From positions 16,000,545 through 16,064,544 of the forward strand of contig NC_088790.1 of NCBI RefSeq assembly GCF_949628265.1: a DNA stretch of 64,000 nt. The letters run 5' to 3'. Made by a program: the position numbers and the translations under genes. Of the stretch, positions 1 to 12,600 are shown in pieces; the first letter of the stretch is position 1; every line of letters begins with the position of its first letter. A model generated the notes under the pieces. That model searched no databases. It worked only from the letters and a program-made list of their open reading frames with translations, and was not told the origin of the DNA. Source of the stretch: Cloeon dipterum (Eukaryota; Arthropoda; Insecta; Ephemeroptera; Baetidae).

Positions 1-1526
1 AACACTAAGCATGAAAACTCTATAGCTCTGGAACATTTAAAACGTCGTTTGTGGGGCGTCTGCGGGAAACTGGTTGGCACGATTCTAGGGAATTTCAGAT
101 CTTAAACGCTCGTCGTGCGCACGACTAAAAAAAGGAGAAACTGGTTTAAGTTACAATGAGCCTGTAAATATGTGCCATTCGTCATGTTCGCAGCGACAAC
201 GACCGCTCTCTATAAGGGAGAATCGATTCAAAGAAGTTTCTTTAACTTAATTCATTAGCATTGTGCAATTGTCAAAGGAAATGACAAAGTCCCAGCAGAA
301 ATTTCTGCCCATTGTGTCGCTAATGAGACTGCAATTTTTATATCTGTCAAAATATTTTCGCACGCGGCAGGTAATTGGGCGTGAAACAAGGTTTTCCGAC
401 TGTCCTCGCAAGGTCAACAAAAGTCAACTGCTCATTCACGGCTCATGAGGTGGAAAAAGGATTAACTCAAACCTGAACGGAGAGAGACGAGAAAGCGAAG
501 CGCGTGGAAACAGCCTGCCAGCTCTAATACTGCTAAAGCTGATAAGAAAAACAAAAACTTCAGCGTGATAAAAACAAGCCGCCATTAAGATACGAAGACA
601 CTTCTTCCCCTCCAACAAACACCTCTGTATAATAATTAGCCATGATGCGGATTCATAAATTAAAACATTCCATTAAATTGAAACTGATATTTTATAGCAC
701 ATAATTTCAACAAAATTTCTTGTATTCTCACAATGCGTGCGCCGAGAAATCAAAAGCAACCTATTCAGCTAATTGAAAACAAACTAAATCCATTCCTGAC
801 ATAATAATTACCATTTTAAATCGAAAAATGATTGCTTGAGGATGAGAGAATGAGACTGAATTATGAACGTAAAATTTATAATTATAAAGCTCAATAAATA
901 TTTTTGCAATGGACGATTAATCGTTTTATGAAAAAACTTAATTATAAAAAATATTCAAAACTGATTTGGTTAAAAAATGCAAATTGTTTGTGCTCGCTCT
1001 TCAATATACATGGGAGATAATTGAGAAAAATCAACAAACATAAATTTTACTAGATATACTACGATGGTATAACTGTTTTAAAAATTAAACAATAATATAG
1101 GAAAATTCCACTTGAGTTTATCAAATTGTACATGATAAGCTGATAATTAAATTTTATTAAACAGTGTAACAACACACCGGTAATATTACTGATATTAGGA
1201 GAACAAAAGTATTAGAATTTTCTTTGATAAATTACCTTGTTGTAAAGTGTTTATTCAATCAGCATATCAACAGTTTAATATTTATTTTACCAACTATTTG
1301 GCGTGCGTAATAAAAGCGAAACAAGTGTCAAAACAATGTTCTCACACTGCGCGCGTGGAGTGATTGGTGATTTATCTGTTTGAATGCGTGCGAGGCAGGA
1401 GGGCCCCTTGACGAAGAGACAATTAGAGCGTCCGATTGTCAAGGTCGCACAAGGGTGTCAGTCAGACAACTCGGTTTCTGCATTAACCACGGTTAGGCAT
1501 TGCTTTCTGCGGCGCATTTTTCCCGG

Positions 1527-1595
1527 CATAAAAGTTAAAACCGCAACGCAGTATTGCAATATAGTTAATTGCACTGCTCTAGGTTAGTGTTAAAG
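1527..1595 (+). promoter_or_regulatory. Possible TATA promoter with short first exon
   Basis: CATAAAAG at 1527-1534 lies about 20-25 nt before a GCAGT initiator-like motif. A good splice donor (AAAG then GTGAGT) follows at 1595/1596. The spacing fits a TATA-driven noncoding first exon, but no partner exon was identified downstream. The match may be chance in AT-rich DNA. Confidence 0.2.
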
Positions 1596-2013
1596 GTGAG
1601 TTTGTTTCTCGATGATGTCAATTGAGCTATCAACATTAATTCGCATTGCAACTATGTAGCAGACTAATGCGCAGCGCAAAATTTCAACTAGACGTGCATG
1701 TGTGAATGACGTATGCAATCCGACACTGCAATTTTATTTCCCCGTTTACTGATGATTGCCTAATTGATTGGCTGAACAGAAGGTTGAATTTCCAGTCATA
1801 AAAGGTTGAGTGTTGGCAACATTAAAAAAATGGAAATCAAATTCTAATTCTGGAATTATTAAAGCAGAATTTCATATTTCTTTCCGTACAAAAAACCAAA
1901 TTAAATTTAGAATACAGAATATTGTACCTAATATTTAACCACATAATATAAATATAATACTAAAAACAATTAATCCAGCTGTGGAAATTGTACACCAAAA
2001 GTAACTCAATTAC

Positions 2014-2139
2014 CTGGACGGTAAAATGAGTACCCCAGGATGACCAGGATGGTGATATCCAAGGAATCCACTTAATTCGCCTCATATTTAGACTGTCCCA
2101 GTCGTGCCATCAGTATTGAACGGCGTCTGCATGGGAAAC
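2014..2139 (-). other. Possible exon of an unidentified minus-strand gene
   Basis: Read on the minus strand, a long pyrimidine tract ending in TTTAG precedes this 126-nt segment, and CAG then GTAATT ends it. The local GC content is above the surroundings. One frame is open from an internal ATG to the donor (about 24 codons, tryptophan- and serine-rich). No family is recognised, and it could be noncoding or a chance pair of splice signals. Confidence 0.22.
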
Positions 2140-3195
2140 CTAAATAAAGAAAAATAAGAAAAGTCGATTGGGGCAGTACAACTACTTATATGTATAAGCA
2201 AAATTAAAGTTGAAGAACAGAAGGCGAATTAAAAATTAAAATTGTTCATTCATATGGCAGAAAACGTAAAAAATATAAATGTTGTACCTATGATATAATC
2301 TGATATTGGTTGATCCCTAAATATAAAAAATGTGTACGTGTCAGTCCAGTCTACCAACCAATACAACGTTATAAATAATGTAAAGCATCGGGCTATTGAG
2401 CACACTGAAAGTTGCGATGAATCAATTTTTATTTTGAGCCTGATTTAGATTAACATTCTCACATCTAATGTACATAATCCATTGAAAATCTCTTACAGCA
2501 GGGATTACGAGCAGACTTATGGAGATGAATGTAAAATGATAAATTAAATAATTTAGCTTTTCAATGTTGTGGAGAGTGCTTTTACGGCTTTAAATTAAAA
2601 AAAAAATAAATGTAGATTATGTATTTATGGAAAATTACACTTTTCACCGCGAGCTTACAGTTTTTTGCCACCCATATGTACTTTTAAATGGAATTCTCAT
2701 AAGAACTGGCGAATTGTGTAGCCCGATGGAAACTGAAACTTTTCCATAATTTATATTATGTGTGTGATGTACATTATTATGATACTATGTACATACTTCA
2801 ATTTTGGTCACTGTGTTTAACTAAAAAGCCTTTTGCTCTCCGAGGTGACCAGACAACACACGAAAATTATTTACCTTTCCACGGTGCACTTCCGAAAGTT
2901 CTTAATTCGAAGCATTTTGCGTTATTTTGTTTTGAGTTGCGTAGAAAACAGTGAAACATTAGAAACAAAACATAACACAACACCACGCGCAAGAGGGGCG
3001 TGCCGGAGCTCGTGCCTCGTGTAGATTGGCCCATCCCCCTTTTCACATGCTTGTTAACCACGTTGTTTTTGTTTAGACCGGCTCACTCTTGGCTCAAGTG
3101 AAATTTGCGTTTTTAATCGCATTTTACGCTCTAGAACGCTTCCATTCAGCCGCTCTTCGACCCTTTTACATCTCCCGGGTCTCCTGAGGCGTACC

Positions 3196-6100
3196 ATGGG
3201 TCGTAGAAAGAAGATGCAGAAGCGAAGGGAGCGCAAGAAGCCGGAGGACCAAAACAACGAGAAAAGGGGCTCCTACAAAGACATCGTTAAAGGCAACGAG
3301 GGCTTCGAGAAATACTACAAATCCCAAAACCTTTGCTCCGACAGCGAGTTTTCACAGTTCATGCAGACTATGCTGCAGGACCTTCCGGCGGCCTTCAGGA
3401 TTACCAGCTGCAGGGGACAGGAAAAGGGTCTTTTACGGTTCGTAACAATCCAGCGGTCTGAATCCGTGTTTCTAAATTCGCATTTTATCATCATAGATGC
3501 ATTCAAGAAAAGCTAGATGCAGGAAAAATTGATGCCTTTGCCCTACCCTGGTATCCTAATAAACTGGCGTGGCAGCTGAACATGTCCAGGCGGGACATCC
3601 GAAGAACTGAAGCCAACTTTCAGCTTCACAACTTCCTGGTCGGCGAGACTGAAGCGGGCTTCGTGAGCAGACAGGAAGTGGTCAGCATGATTCCGCCGCT
3701 GGCACTGGACGTGCATCCGCATCACACTGTCCTGGACATGTGTGCCGCGCCCGGCTCCAAGACGGCGCAACTGATCGAAGCCCTGCACCGTGACGGCGAC
3801 GCCATCCCCTCGGGAATGGTGGTGGCCAACGACGCGGACAACAAGAGGTGCTACATGCTTGTGCACCAAGCCAAGAGGCTCAATTCGCCCTGTTTGTTGG
3901 TCACCAACCACGATGCCTCTGCCATGCCTAACTTCCAGCTTGTCAAGGTTTGCTTCTTCTGATCATTTCATTGGGGAGTGATTCCATGAGAGATTTGATA
4001 TTTTTGGTATGTTAGGGTGCCTTAGAGGTGTTCAAACAACCAAGTTTGCTTAAAAAAATGTAATGCACTTTTAACGGATAACGGGTGAAGTCTTTGAGAG
4101 ACATCAACAATAGTTAGAATATTTTGAGTTCTAATTATGCAAGAACATTAAACTCTGTGCCAAAAGATACACAGTTTGACAGCTTGAAACTATTAAATTA
4201 AAACCACATTTTTAAAATTTTAAAATAGAGCAATTTTTGCAATTAGTCTTTATTTTTGAATAGAAAAAATGTGATTTTAAATTTTTTTCAGTATGGGGAA
4301 AATAATCAGTCTGTGTAACAGGCCTAGAATATTTCAAGAAAGTGCAAATTTTATTTTGTGAGACACAATAAACTTGTCTATTTCTAAAAGATCAGCTTAA
4401 AATTTATCACGTGCTTCTGAAGATTACTGCATTTTTTATAAGTTTCAATAATGACATTTTTCTCTTGTTAGTTTGCAAAACAAAATAAATAATTATAACA
4501 ATAGTAATTCATTTAGAAAAAAAATCTTGTCATTCAGGATGGAAAAGAGCGTGTGTTGAAGTTTGACCGCATCCTGTGTGACGTTCCGTGCTCAGGGGAT
4601 GGCACCCTGAGGAAGAACCCTGATGGCTGGGTAAAGTGGCACCCTGGCAATGGGAACAACCTGCACGGCATGCAGTACCGCATCCTGAAGCGAGGCGCTG
4701 AGATGTTGCAGGTCGGAGGCAAGCTGGTCTACTCCACCTGCTCGTACAACCCTGTGGAGAATGAGGCTGTCGTGGCCCGCATGCTCCTGGAGTCGGACGG
4801 TGCTCTCACCCTGGCAGAGATTCAGCTGCCTGGCCTGAAAAGCGTGCCTGGACTCACGAAGTGGACTCCAATGTCAAAGAACTTGGAGCCCTATGATTCT
4901 TTTGAACAGGTAAGAAATATTATCTCAACGGGTTCTGCTATATCGTTTATTAAATGAATTAACATATATCTAAATTTAAATAATGAATCTTTAGAACAGA
5001 AGAGAAAAATTACACACGTAGGTAATTAATGAAATTTAAATTGAACCAATTTCCTCACCAAGTTAAGCCAATCGTTCATTTTGAATTTCATAAATGAATC
5101 TATTAATTGTAAAATTAAAATAATTTTGTAATTGGGGTAGCCCGACTGGTTTTCTGCTAAATCAGAGTTTATTAACAAGAATTAATTAATTCTAATTAAT
5201 TTTTTAGTTTCTGTTCTCTTACTCTCTTATTCAAATGTATTTTCCTTGAAATTTCTACCTAACAAGATAAAATAATTATAATTTAATGTAAATTATTTTC
5301 CAGGTTCCCGAATTGGTGCACACTCAGATGCGGCCACAATTTTTCCCTCCTAGCGAGGACGTCGCGTCGACTCTAAACCTGACTCGCTGTTTACGGATTT
5401 TACCTCACCTGCAGAACACAGGAGGATTCTTTGTAGCCGTTTTAGAGAAGAACAAATTTCTGCCGTGGGAGTCTGCAAACAGGGTTTGCGAGAGCCCTGG
5501 TGAGGAAAGCCAAGAGCAAGAAGAGGGGACTGCTGCACCAGCCATGAAGAAACGGAAGATTTTTGGCTTCAAGGAAGACCCCTTTTTCTATTTGGCCGAG
5601 GATGACGAAACCTGGCCTTCAATAAGAGACTACTACAAAATCAACTCAAAGATGTTCCCGTCCGTCCTGTTGGCGCGCACCTTGGAGGGCCGCAAGAAGA
5701 ACATTTACATGACCAACGAAACGGTCAAGGACGTTGTGACCCTTAACCAGGACAAACTCAAAATCATTAACACCGGCGTGAAAGTGTTCTCCCGGTGCAG
5801 TGTGGATGATATGACCTGCGACTACAGGCTGGCGCAGGAGGGTCTTCCCAGCATCCAGGCCCTGATCACCGACAGAATTGTTCAGGTTCGTAAAGAGGAC
5901 ATGATCAAGCTGCTGGAGAACGACAGTGGCACCCTGCCGCCAAAAATCGAAGAGTTCTCTGCGGACCTCTATGAGAAGCTTAAGGATTTTAAAATGGGAA
6001 GCTGCGTCCTGGAGTACAAGGATGATCAGTTGGAATTCCACCTGGTTGGCTGGAGGGGCAAAGTCTCAGCTAGGGTCTACATTGCCAAAAGCGAGAGGAT

Positions 6101-6218
6101 ACACTTTTTGAGACTTTTGGCAGCCGATGTGTCTAAGTTTGAGGTTAATAAGTTTGAGAATAGGTCTGACTTGGCTGCCGCAGAAGAACTAGAAATTCCA
6201 CAAGACCCAAAAGAATGA
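3196..6218 (+). CDS. NSUN2: tRNA (cytosine-5)-methyltransferase NSUN2
   Basis: NSUN2 methylates C5 of cytosines in nuclear and cytosolic tRNAs and some other RNAs, using SAM. Four exons are inferred: 3196-3437, 3497-3947, 4538-4909 and 5304-6218, giving 659 residues (human protein 767). The start MGRRKK matches the family N-terminus. The SAM-binding motif [10 protein letters not shown] lies at about residues 160-169. The catalytic cysteines are C249 in DVPCSGDGT and C299 in YSTCS, spaced 50 residues apart as in the human enzyme (C271/C321). The C-terminal part carries [10 protein letters not shown] and the GWRGK segment typical of NSUN2. The long acidic insert of vertebrates before [10 protein letters not shown] is reduced to a short charged stretch. 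A polyadenylation signal lies at 6274. The gene converges on CDKAL1, about 350 bp from stop to stop. Confidence 0.95.
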
Positions 6219-6273
6219 ACATTATATTTTTGTAACTGTCAATAACCCTTTTTAAGTAGCCTCTTGTGTTTTG

Positions 6274-6330
6274 AATAAATTTTTAACCTAAAAAGTTGCA
6301 CTTGCAAACCTTATTTTGTTCAATTTTATT
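6274..6330. terminator. Facing polyadenylation signals of NSUN2 and CDKAL1
   Basis: AATAAA on the plus strand at 6274-6279 serves NSUN2, 55 nt after its stop. On the minus strand AATAAA at 6330-6325 is the first good signal after the CDKAL1 stop at 6565. The two transcripts would end within about 30 nt of each other or overlap slightly. Confidence 0.6.
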
Positions 6331-6564
6331 GCAAGATTAAGGAAACCAATTTACTGATCATGTAAAACTAGTATTTCATGAAGACTTGAACTTTTCACAA
6401 GTACCAAAGTGTTGTGGTTGGATATTTTGGAAGTTATATACATGAAAGAAAACCTAAAATATGAATCATCAGTAAAATTCAATGCACATCTATTCACAAA
6501 AGGGACTATTTGCTAGTTATCGTAGGTAAAAATTCCAGGCACTTGTTTGAGTTTCTCTTGGCCA

Positions 6565-8853
6565 TTAAGACAAAAACATCCAAACAACTCGCAAAACTAT
6601 TGCCACAACTAATGGTACAATAATAGATATTGTGTACATCAGGTGACTATCTTGAACACTATTACTAGCCAGTTGAGCAGTGTTTCCTTTACACCTGGCA
6701 GCCATTAGTTGTTCAGAGTCGACATCAACAATTTCTGCAATCATGTAATGTCTCCCGGTTTCCGTCACTCTCACAGTCACCACTTTTCCTAGTATTTCCG
6801 GTCTCTTGGGCACCAAAATCTAAAAATGGAAAATTTAAAGTCCGACTATTGGTTAGAAAAAGGAGTAAGCTTACCTGATGGTAGCTTTTGTTGTGGGCAA
6901 CGTAATGCTGTTTGTCATGAGACAACTCTGTCACCAAAGCCTTGTAGGTTTTTCCTTTGCAACCAGAGTAAGGTTCATAAGACAAGAAGAGGTCTGTCAG
7001 CTTTTTCGTGCGCCGTTTTACCTCAGCTGGTGGAACTCGCTCCATTTTAGCTAATCATGTCGGATTCAGTGATTAAAGTAAGTGAGATAATTTTGTAGTA
7101 CCAGCAGGTGTGCCGGGACGAGGGAAAAACTGATTGATGTACAAGCTTACAAACTTGTACTTCATGCACAGATCAAATGTCTCCTCAAAATCTTGCTCAC
7201 TTTCAGTAGGGAAACCACAAATTATGTCCGTCACAATATTGACGTCAGGAACACTAAAATCAAAAATTGAAATATTTAAAAATGAATATTTGAATTTAAA
7301 ATAAATTACTTCTCCCTCAAAAAGTCCACGAGGTGTTCAAAATCAGAGCGAACATACTCCCTCTTCATGTCAGCTAACACGCCATCACTTGCCGATTGGA
7401 CAGGAACATGCAGAAAACTGCGTGGATTAATAAATTAATAAATATGAACAGGAGCTTCATTAAAAAAGAAAATAATTTCAGGCTCAACTTTTAATTTTAC
7501 AAAGTTTGTAGCATATTTTACCTGTAGACTCTGGGGTGGTTGAGGATTTTGACCATTTCTGGCAGCAGCTCAACCATATAAGGTGGGTTGGTCATGCCAA
7601 GACGAAGCATGCAGCCATCAGGGATAGTTTCCACCACCTGCCAGAGCATTTCAGTCAAATTGGTGCCAATGTCCCTGCCGTAAGCACCAGTGTCTTCTGA
7701 GGTGAGCCACAATTCGCAGACGCCCTCTTCAAACGCCTGACGCGCTCGTGCCACTATTTCCGCTGAAAATTTATGACAGAAAATTTGATTAAATGTTGCG
7801 TCAAAATTATTGATTTTTTCAATGCTTTTAACTTAAAAAAGACAACATTAATTTTTCAAGAGCAATAAAAACAAAAAGCTAAATTCGTTTAGTTACCAGG
7901 TGGATAGCTGCCCAGATCTCCTCTGGCGTGTTTAGTTTTGCAGTAGGTGCAGGCGTTAAGGCAGCCAGTGCTAATGGGGATGATTTCAATCAGCGGATTG
8001 CGCCGAACTTTGGGCAACAGGAGGGAGGCACCTCCAAGCTTCTTGCCTCCTTGTCTCTTTGATCCAAGCAACCTGACAGTATTGCCTGCAAAAAGGTTGA
8101 ATTTTTTGTAATTTGGATTAATCAAAAGCATCTAAGGCACCTTTCAAGGTCTCTTCCACCACTTCCACTACTCTGTCAATTTGCTGCACGCCAATTGTGC
8201 TAATGTTGCTCAGGTACCCAGACCTAGGAGCACCCTGAGGCACGCAGCCTGCTACCACTAAAGGTTTCCCTTTGGCCATTTTCATATAATTCCTATACAC
8301 GAATTTTGTTGCAAAGAAATTTATTTAATTTGCAGGATGCGAGAAAAGTACCTCAAATGGTCCTCAGCAGGTGTTTTCACAGTGCAGCTGTTTAAAATCC
8401 AAAGGTCAGCTTCGTCTCTTTGATCTAATAATTTTAACTTAGTATTTGTATAAAATGGAACTTTATTTAAAACTTATTATACCATCATTAACAATTTGAT
8501 ATCCATACTCCCTTAGCTGGCCGGCCATATATTCACTGTCAGACGTGTTGTGAGTACAGCCCCAGGTTTTGAAATAAATTTTCTGTGTGCCAGGAATGTG
8601 GCTGTCTGTGTTGGGAACCTCACTGGGTCTTAGCTCCAACAATTCGCTGACCTAATACATGCGCAAATCAAAGAGACAAAAAAGGTGAGAAGTTTGGGTA
8701 AATTATTTAACGAAATCTCACCTCTTGTTCTTTTTCTACTTTTGCGCCATTCTGCGTGTGCCCGTTAGCCACGCGGGTACGTAACTTTGAAGGTTCGGCC
8801 GAAATTAAGTCCTCAATGTCTTCTACAACGTCGTCTCCGCAGGGTACAGGCAT
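6565..8853 (-). CDS. CDKAL1: Threonylcarbamoyladenosine tRNA methylthiotransferase CDKAL1
   Basis: This radical-SAM enzyme adds a 2-methylthio group to t6A37 of cytosolic tRNA-Lys(UUU). Ten exons are inferred on the minus strand: 8853-8722, 8651-8483, 8424-8352, 8292-8141, 8085-7897, 7762-7522, 7417-7310, 7253-7102, 7050-6875 and 6819-6565, giving 548 residues (human 579). The N-terminal MTTase domain has its three cluster cysteines at C76 (WGCTHN), C114 (NSC) and C141 (AGC). The radical-SAM motif CLNACTYC is C217/C221/C224. A TRAM domain follows. The protein ends in a hydrophobic segment (about 525-548), the tail anchor that places the family in the ER membrane. The linker between TRAM and anchor is shorter than in mammals. 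The gene is divergent from the TBC gene. Confidence 0.95.
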
Positions 8854-9688
8854 TTCTGCTCAATTCTTATGTCAAGATTGAGAGGTGAATATCAACAAAA
8901 CTCATGTGGCCACAGGTGAACGATGATAACAGGGTGGTAGAAAAAGGGATGTATTATTAGTACGCCCCTGAATGAAGAACTTGGAGAAACAAGATCAAAT
9001 TTTCAAATTAAAGTAGATTTTTTTTTATAAAATACTTAATTATTAAATTAAATTGACAACTTAAACAAAGAATAATGTTAAAAAGATAAACAATTATTTA
9101 TCAAATTTAAAGTTCTTAATTTGCTCTAGCATTATTGAGTTTAGAAGTCTGCAACAAAATTGCGCACGCATGCCGCGCGAGGGGCGTCGCTATTGGCCTG
9201 GCCGACGAGAGTGACGTCACGTCCGACATTGTGTCAAGTGTGTCAAGTGAAGAACAACAAAAATATCCGTGCCATATCAATGTTTTAATTAGATTTAAGC
9301 CGAACACGCTTGTCCGGAAGGATCTAAAGCGGGCGTTGGCCAACGAACTCGAATTCTCCACAGTCGGCGGCCGAAGAAGCAGCAGAGGCGCGTTAGCCAG
9401 TGGCAATTTCGGTCGGTAAGTAGGTTGCCTTGCCGTCTCCGTGTTGACGTTCATGCGTTGATTCGGCTGCCGAATTGGACAGATATGACGATGCCGAGCC
9501 CTCCGGAAACGCAGGAGCGAGCGGCGGGCAGGTGCAGTCCGTGCTTCAGCGACGAGGGCGTCGTCACCTGACCGAGGAGTGCCGATGTCGTAGGTGCGCA
9601 GGAGGAGCCTCCAGCACCTGCTGCAGCCGCGGACACGACCATCAGCGGCCCTCAGCCGGCAGTCAAGAGCAATAAGAAGAAGAAGAAG
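8854..9688. promoter_or_regulatory. Shared divergent promoter of CDKAL1 and the USP6NL-like gene
   Basis: The 835 bp between the two start codons must contain both promoters. It includes an inverted CCAAT box (ATTGG at about 9191) and a perfect TGACGTCA palindrome at 9212-9219. A plus-strand noncoding exon probably runs from near 9240 to a strong donor GTAAGT at about 9419. The region just before the ATG at 9689 is GC-rich and open in frame back to a TGA at 9569, with no earlier ATG. Confidence 0.6.
9212..9219. promoter_or_regulatory. CRE/ATF palindrome TGACGTCA
   Basis: This is an exact 8-bp CREB/ATF consensus, about 20 bp from an inverted CCAAT box, in the divergent promoter. Such sites are common in bidirectional housekeeping promoters. 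Occupancy is inferred. Confidence 0.55.
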
Positions 9689-12600
9689 ATGAGCGCAGAC
9701 GAAGAAGGCGAGCTGCTCCAGCGGGCCATCGAGGAGCGCGAGTGCATCGTGCGCAGGTATGAGGTCGGCCGCTCCACAAACTCGAACATCGACCCTTGGG
9801 AGGACCCGGAATTTGAGCTTTACTCGGTCAAGGACAAATACGGATTCCTGCAGTGAGTACAATCAGCTACCCTGATGCGCGTTTTTCGCTACTGGCCATT
9901 ATTGTTTTTAGCCAAAAGACCTTACCCAAGGTAAAGGACGCGAACGAAAAGAAGCAGGCGTTTGTCCAAGTGGAGCGTGAGAAGAAGTGGAACAAAATGA
10001 CAAACGGCTCCAACTGGAAGAGCTTCAGGTCCTCGGAAAAGCTGCGCAAACGCATTTTTAAAGGCATTCCAGACAGCTTTCGGTCAAGGGTGTGGGGACT
10101 TCTTCTTGGACTGGAAAACATCAAGCAGGAGCAGAAGGGAAAATATGAGGTAATCTTCGACTTGTTAATTTTAATATATCCTCTCATGTTTAAAATGTTA
10201 AAAAATAATAAACCTATAACTTAATGCATTCTCTAGATCATACATTTATTTATATTTATATTATTAATTAAAACCAGTTTTATGGTTATCTTTTCAACTT
10301 TCCATCCAGATAAATATCACATTTTACACAGGAAATGCGAGACCTTGCTCATAAATGGTCGCCAGACATTCGGCAAATCGACTTAGATGTGAACCGAACA
10401 TATCGAGACCATGTGGACTTCCGGGAGAGGTACAGCGACCGGCAAAAGTCCCTGTTCAACGTGCTGGGCGCGTACAGCATGTACAATCTGGAAATAGGCT
10501 ATTGCCAGGGAATGTCGCAGATTGTAGCGCTGCTGCTGATGTACTTGGATGAGGAGGAGGCCTTCTGGGCGCTTAGCATCCTTGTCTCCGACCAAAGATT
10601 TGCCATGCACGGTAATGCTTCATTTGAAATGTAAAACAAGTATTGATTTCGTCAATTCCATGAATTAAACATTTTATGGTAATTTTATGGGTACGTCTTT
10701 TTAAAATATCAGATGATGAACGGTTCAAAGTTCATCTGGAAAATGATACTGTTCAAAGAATCTCTTCAAGGTCATTAATTGTATCACATTATTTGCTTTC
10801 CTGTTTGTTAACTCGTAAAAGTGTGACATAATGTTTCTCTTTATAAAGTATGAATCATAAAAATTGGAAGAAATTCATACACAGCACAGTAGAGAAATTA
10901 ATTTATTTCTTCAAATTTAATTAAAGGTGTGAAACGCTCAATTGCTATTTCAAATTAAAATGACTACATATTTGCAACTTTTTTTGTTATTTGATAACTA
11001 AAAGAATAATATTATATTTTTTGAATTTCGAATCCTTCTAAATTAAATAATACTTTGTTTCACTGCTTTGTTCAATAACACTTAATATTTAAAATAGAAA
11101 CATTCATACCTTTTACATGCGAATTTTTGATTGAAATGTTGCAAAAATGAATAATTCCCAAATTTTGATTGTTTGTAGGCTTCTTCATTCCCGGCTTTCC
11201 AAAACTGCTGCGCTTCCAGGAGCACCATGACAAAATCATGAAGAAATTCCTGCCAAAGCTCAAGAGACACCTGGATAAAAATGGCGTGGACACCGGTATC
11301 TACACTTTAAAGTGGTTTTTCCAATGCTTCTTGGACCGGGTATGTTCCAAATTTATACAAAGATAAACATCATCAAAATTTGTATTTTAATATAAAATAC
11401 CGACTGGTCAAACCATATAAAGAAACAAGAATCACTATAAATCTTAATTATCTGACTGTGTGGCTTGGATTAAGCCAAAAACTTGACTTAAAATTAAGTT
11501 TGCGTGATTAGATATTTGACTGCAAATTTAGGAAATAAGTGATGAAAAAAATCTTCTAAAACAATAATGCGATATATAGATGTACAAATTCTGTGCACTG
11601 GAAATAAGGCTGCAACTGCTGCCCTATCAAAAAAGATTTTTTGGAAAGTGATAATGATAACCAATATTTTCAGATTCCGTTTTCCCTGACGCTAAGGGTG
11701 TGGGACGTGTACCTGCTGGAAGGGGAGAAAGTGCTGACCACGATGGCCTACACACTGCTGAAGATGCACAGGAAGACGCTGCTCAAACTAGGCATGGACG
11801 AAATCCTGCAGTTCCTACAAGTAATTATCTTTATACACTCCAGGACTTAATTATTCTAACATTTATCCCCTCTCAACAGGTGAGGCTGGAGCATGAGTTC
11901 GGCTTTGACGATGACACCGTCATGGCAAACCTCAAGTTGTGCTTGGACGAATTAAAGAAGGGCAAACTGGACTACGCTGGTAGTGCACCTAGTCATGAAT
12001 TGCCGCAGAAGCCCTTCGGGCTGTTCAACCCGCCCACTATTCAGCAACAGGTGCGCCTTGCATGATTTAATAGCTCCACTGTGTTGACTCTCATCTGACA
12101 ACAGGTTGGCCGTCGCTCCGACTTCAGCCAGGTGGAAGCAACTGCCAGGGACAACGTAGCCCTGCGCAGAGACACCGCCATGGCCGAGGCAAACGTCCCC
12201 GAGTCGCCTTCGTCAGGTGATGAACGTCATGGTTCTAGAGCTTCTGCTGATGAAGGTGCTTTTGCTTCACTTTGTTTGTGTTTTGCTACACGTTGGATAG
12301 GGTGCTTATTTTGTGCCCACGGGCTTGTGGGTTGCTTTTTCGTTGCATTTTTATTCAAACCAAAAAAATGGAAAACATTTAAAAAAATCAATGTTTGCAC
12401 AACTCCTGAATGGTTTAATTAATGGCTGCACAATCTTATGAAAACATGTTTAATTTAATCCAGGAATTTATCACCATTAGATCACTTTTGGTTAAAATAT
12501 TTTGCACAACTATTTATAAAAGTAAAATGTGATTCAGTGCATAATAGATGATATTCTATAATTAAAAAGAAACCTTTATTCATTCTTCCCCCTAGAGAAA

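Larger units (their letters stand above)
1..3195. other. Left flank without a firm gene
   Basis: This stretch is AT-rich and has no long open frame with convincing codon use. It holds one possible plus-strand core promoter near 1527 and one possible minus-strand exon at 2014-2139, each listed separately. The last ~130 bases before the ATG at 3196 are pyrimidine-rich and are probably the promoter and leader of NSUN2. Confidence 0.6.

Noticed and set aside
9116-9862. 248-codon open frame on the minus strand
   Set aside because: It lies over the leader and first exon of the TBC gene, has no family features, and its composition reflects the GC-rich opposite strand.
12217-12422. Hydrophobic read-through of TBC exon 7
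   Set aside because: The canonical donor at 12216 joins to a matching exon at 12820. The read-through frame looks like translated intron.
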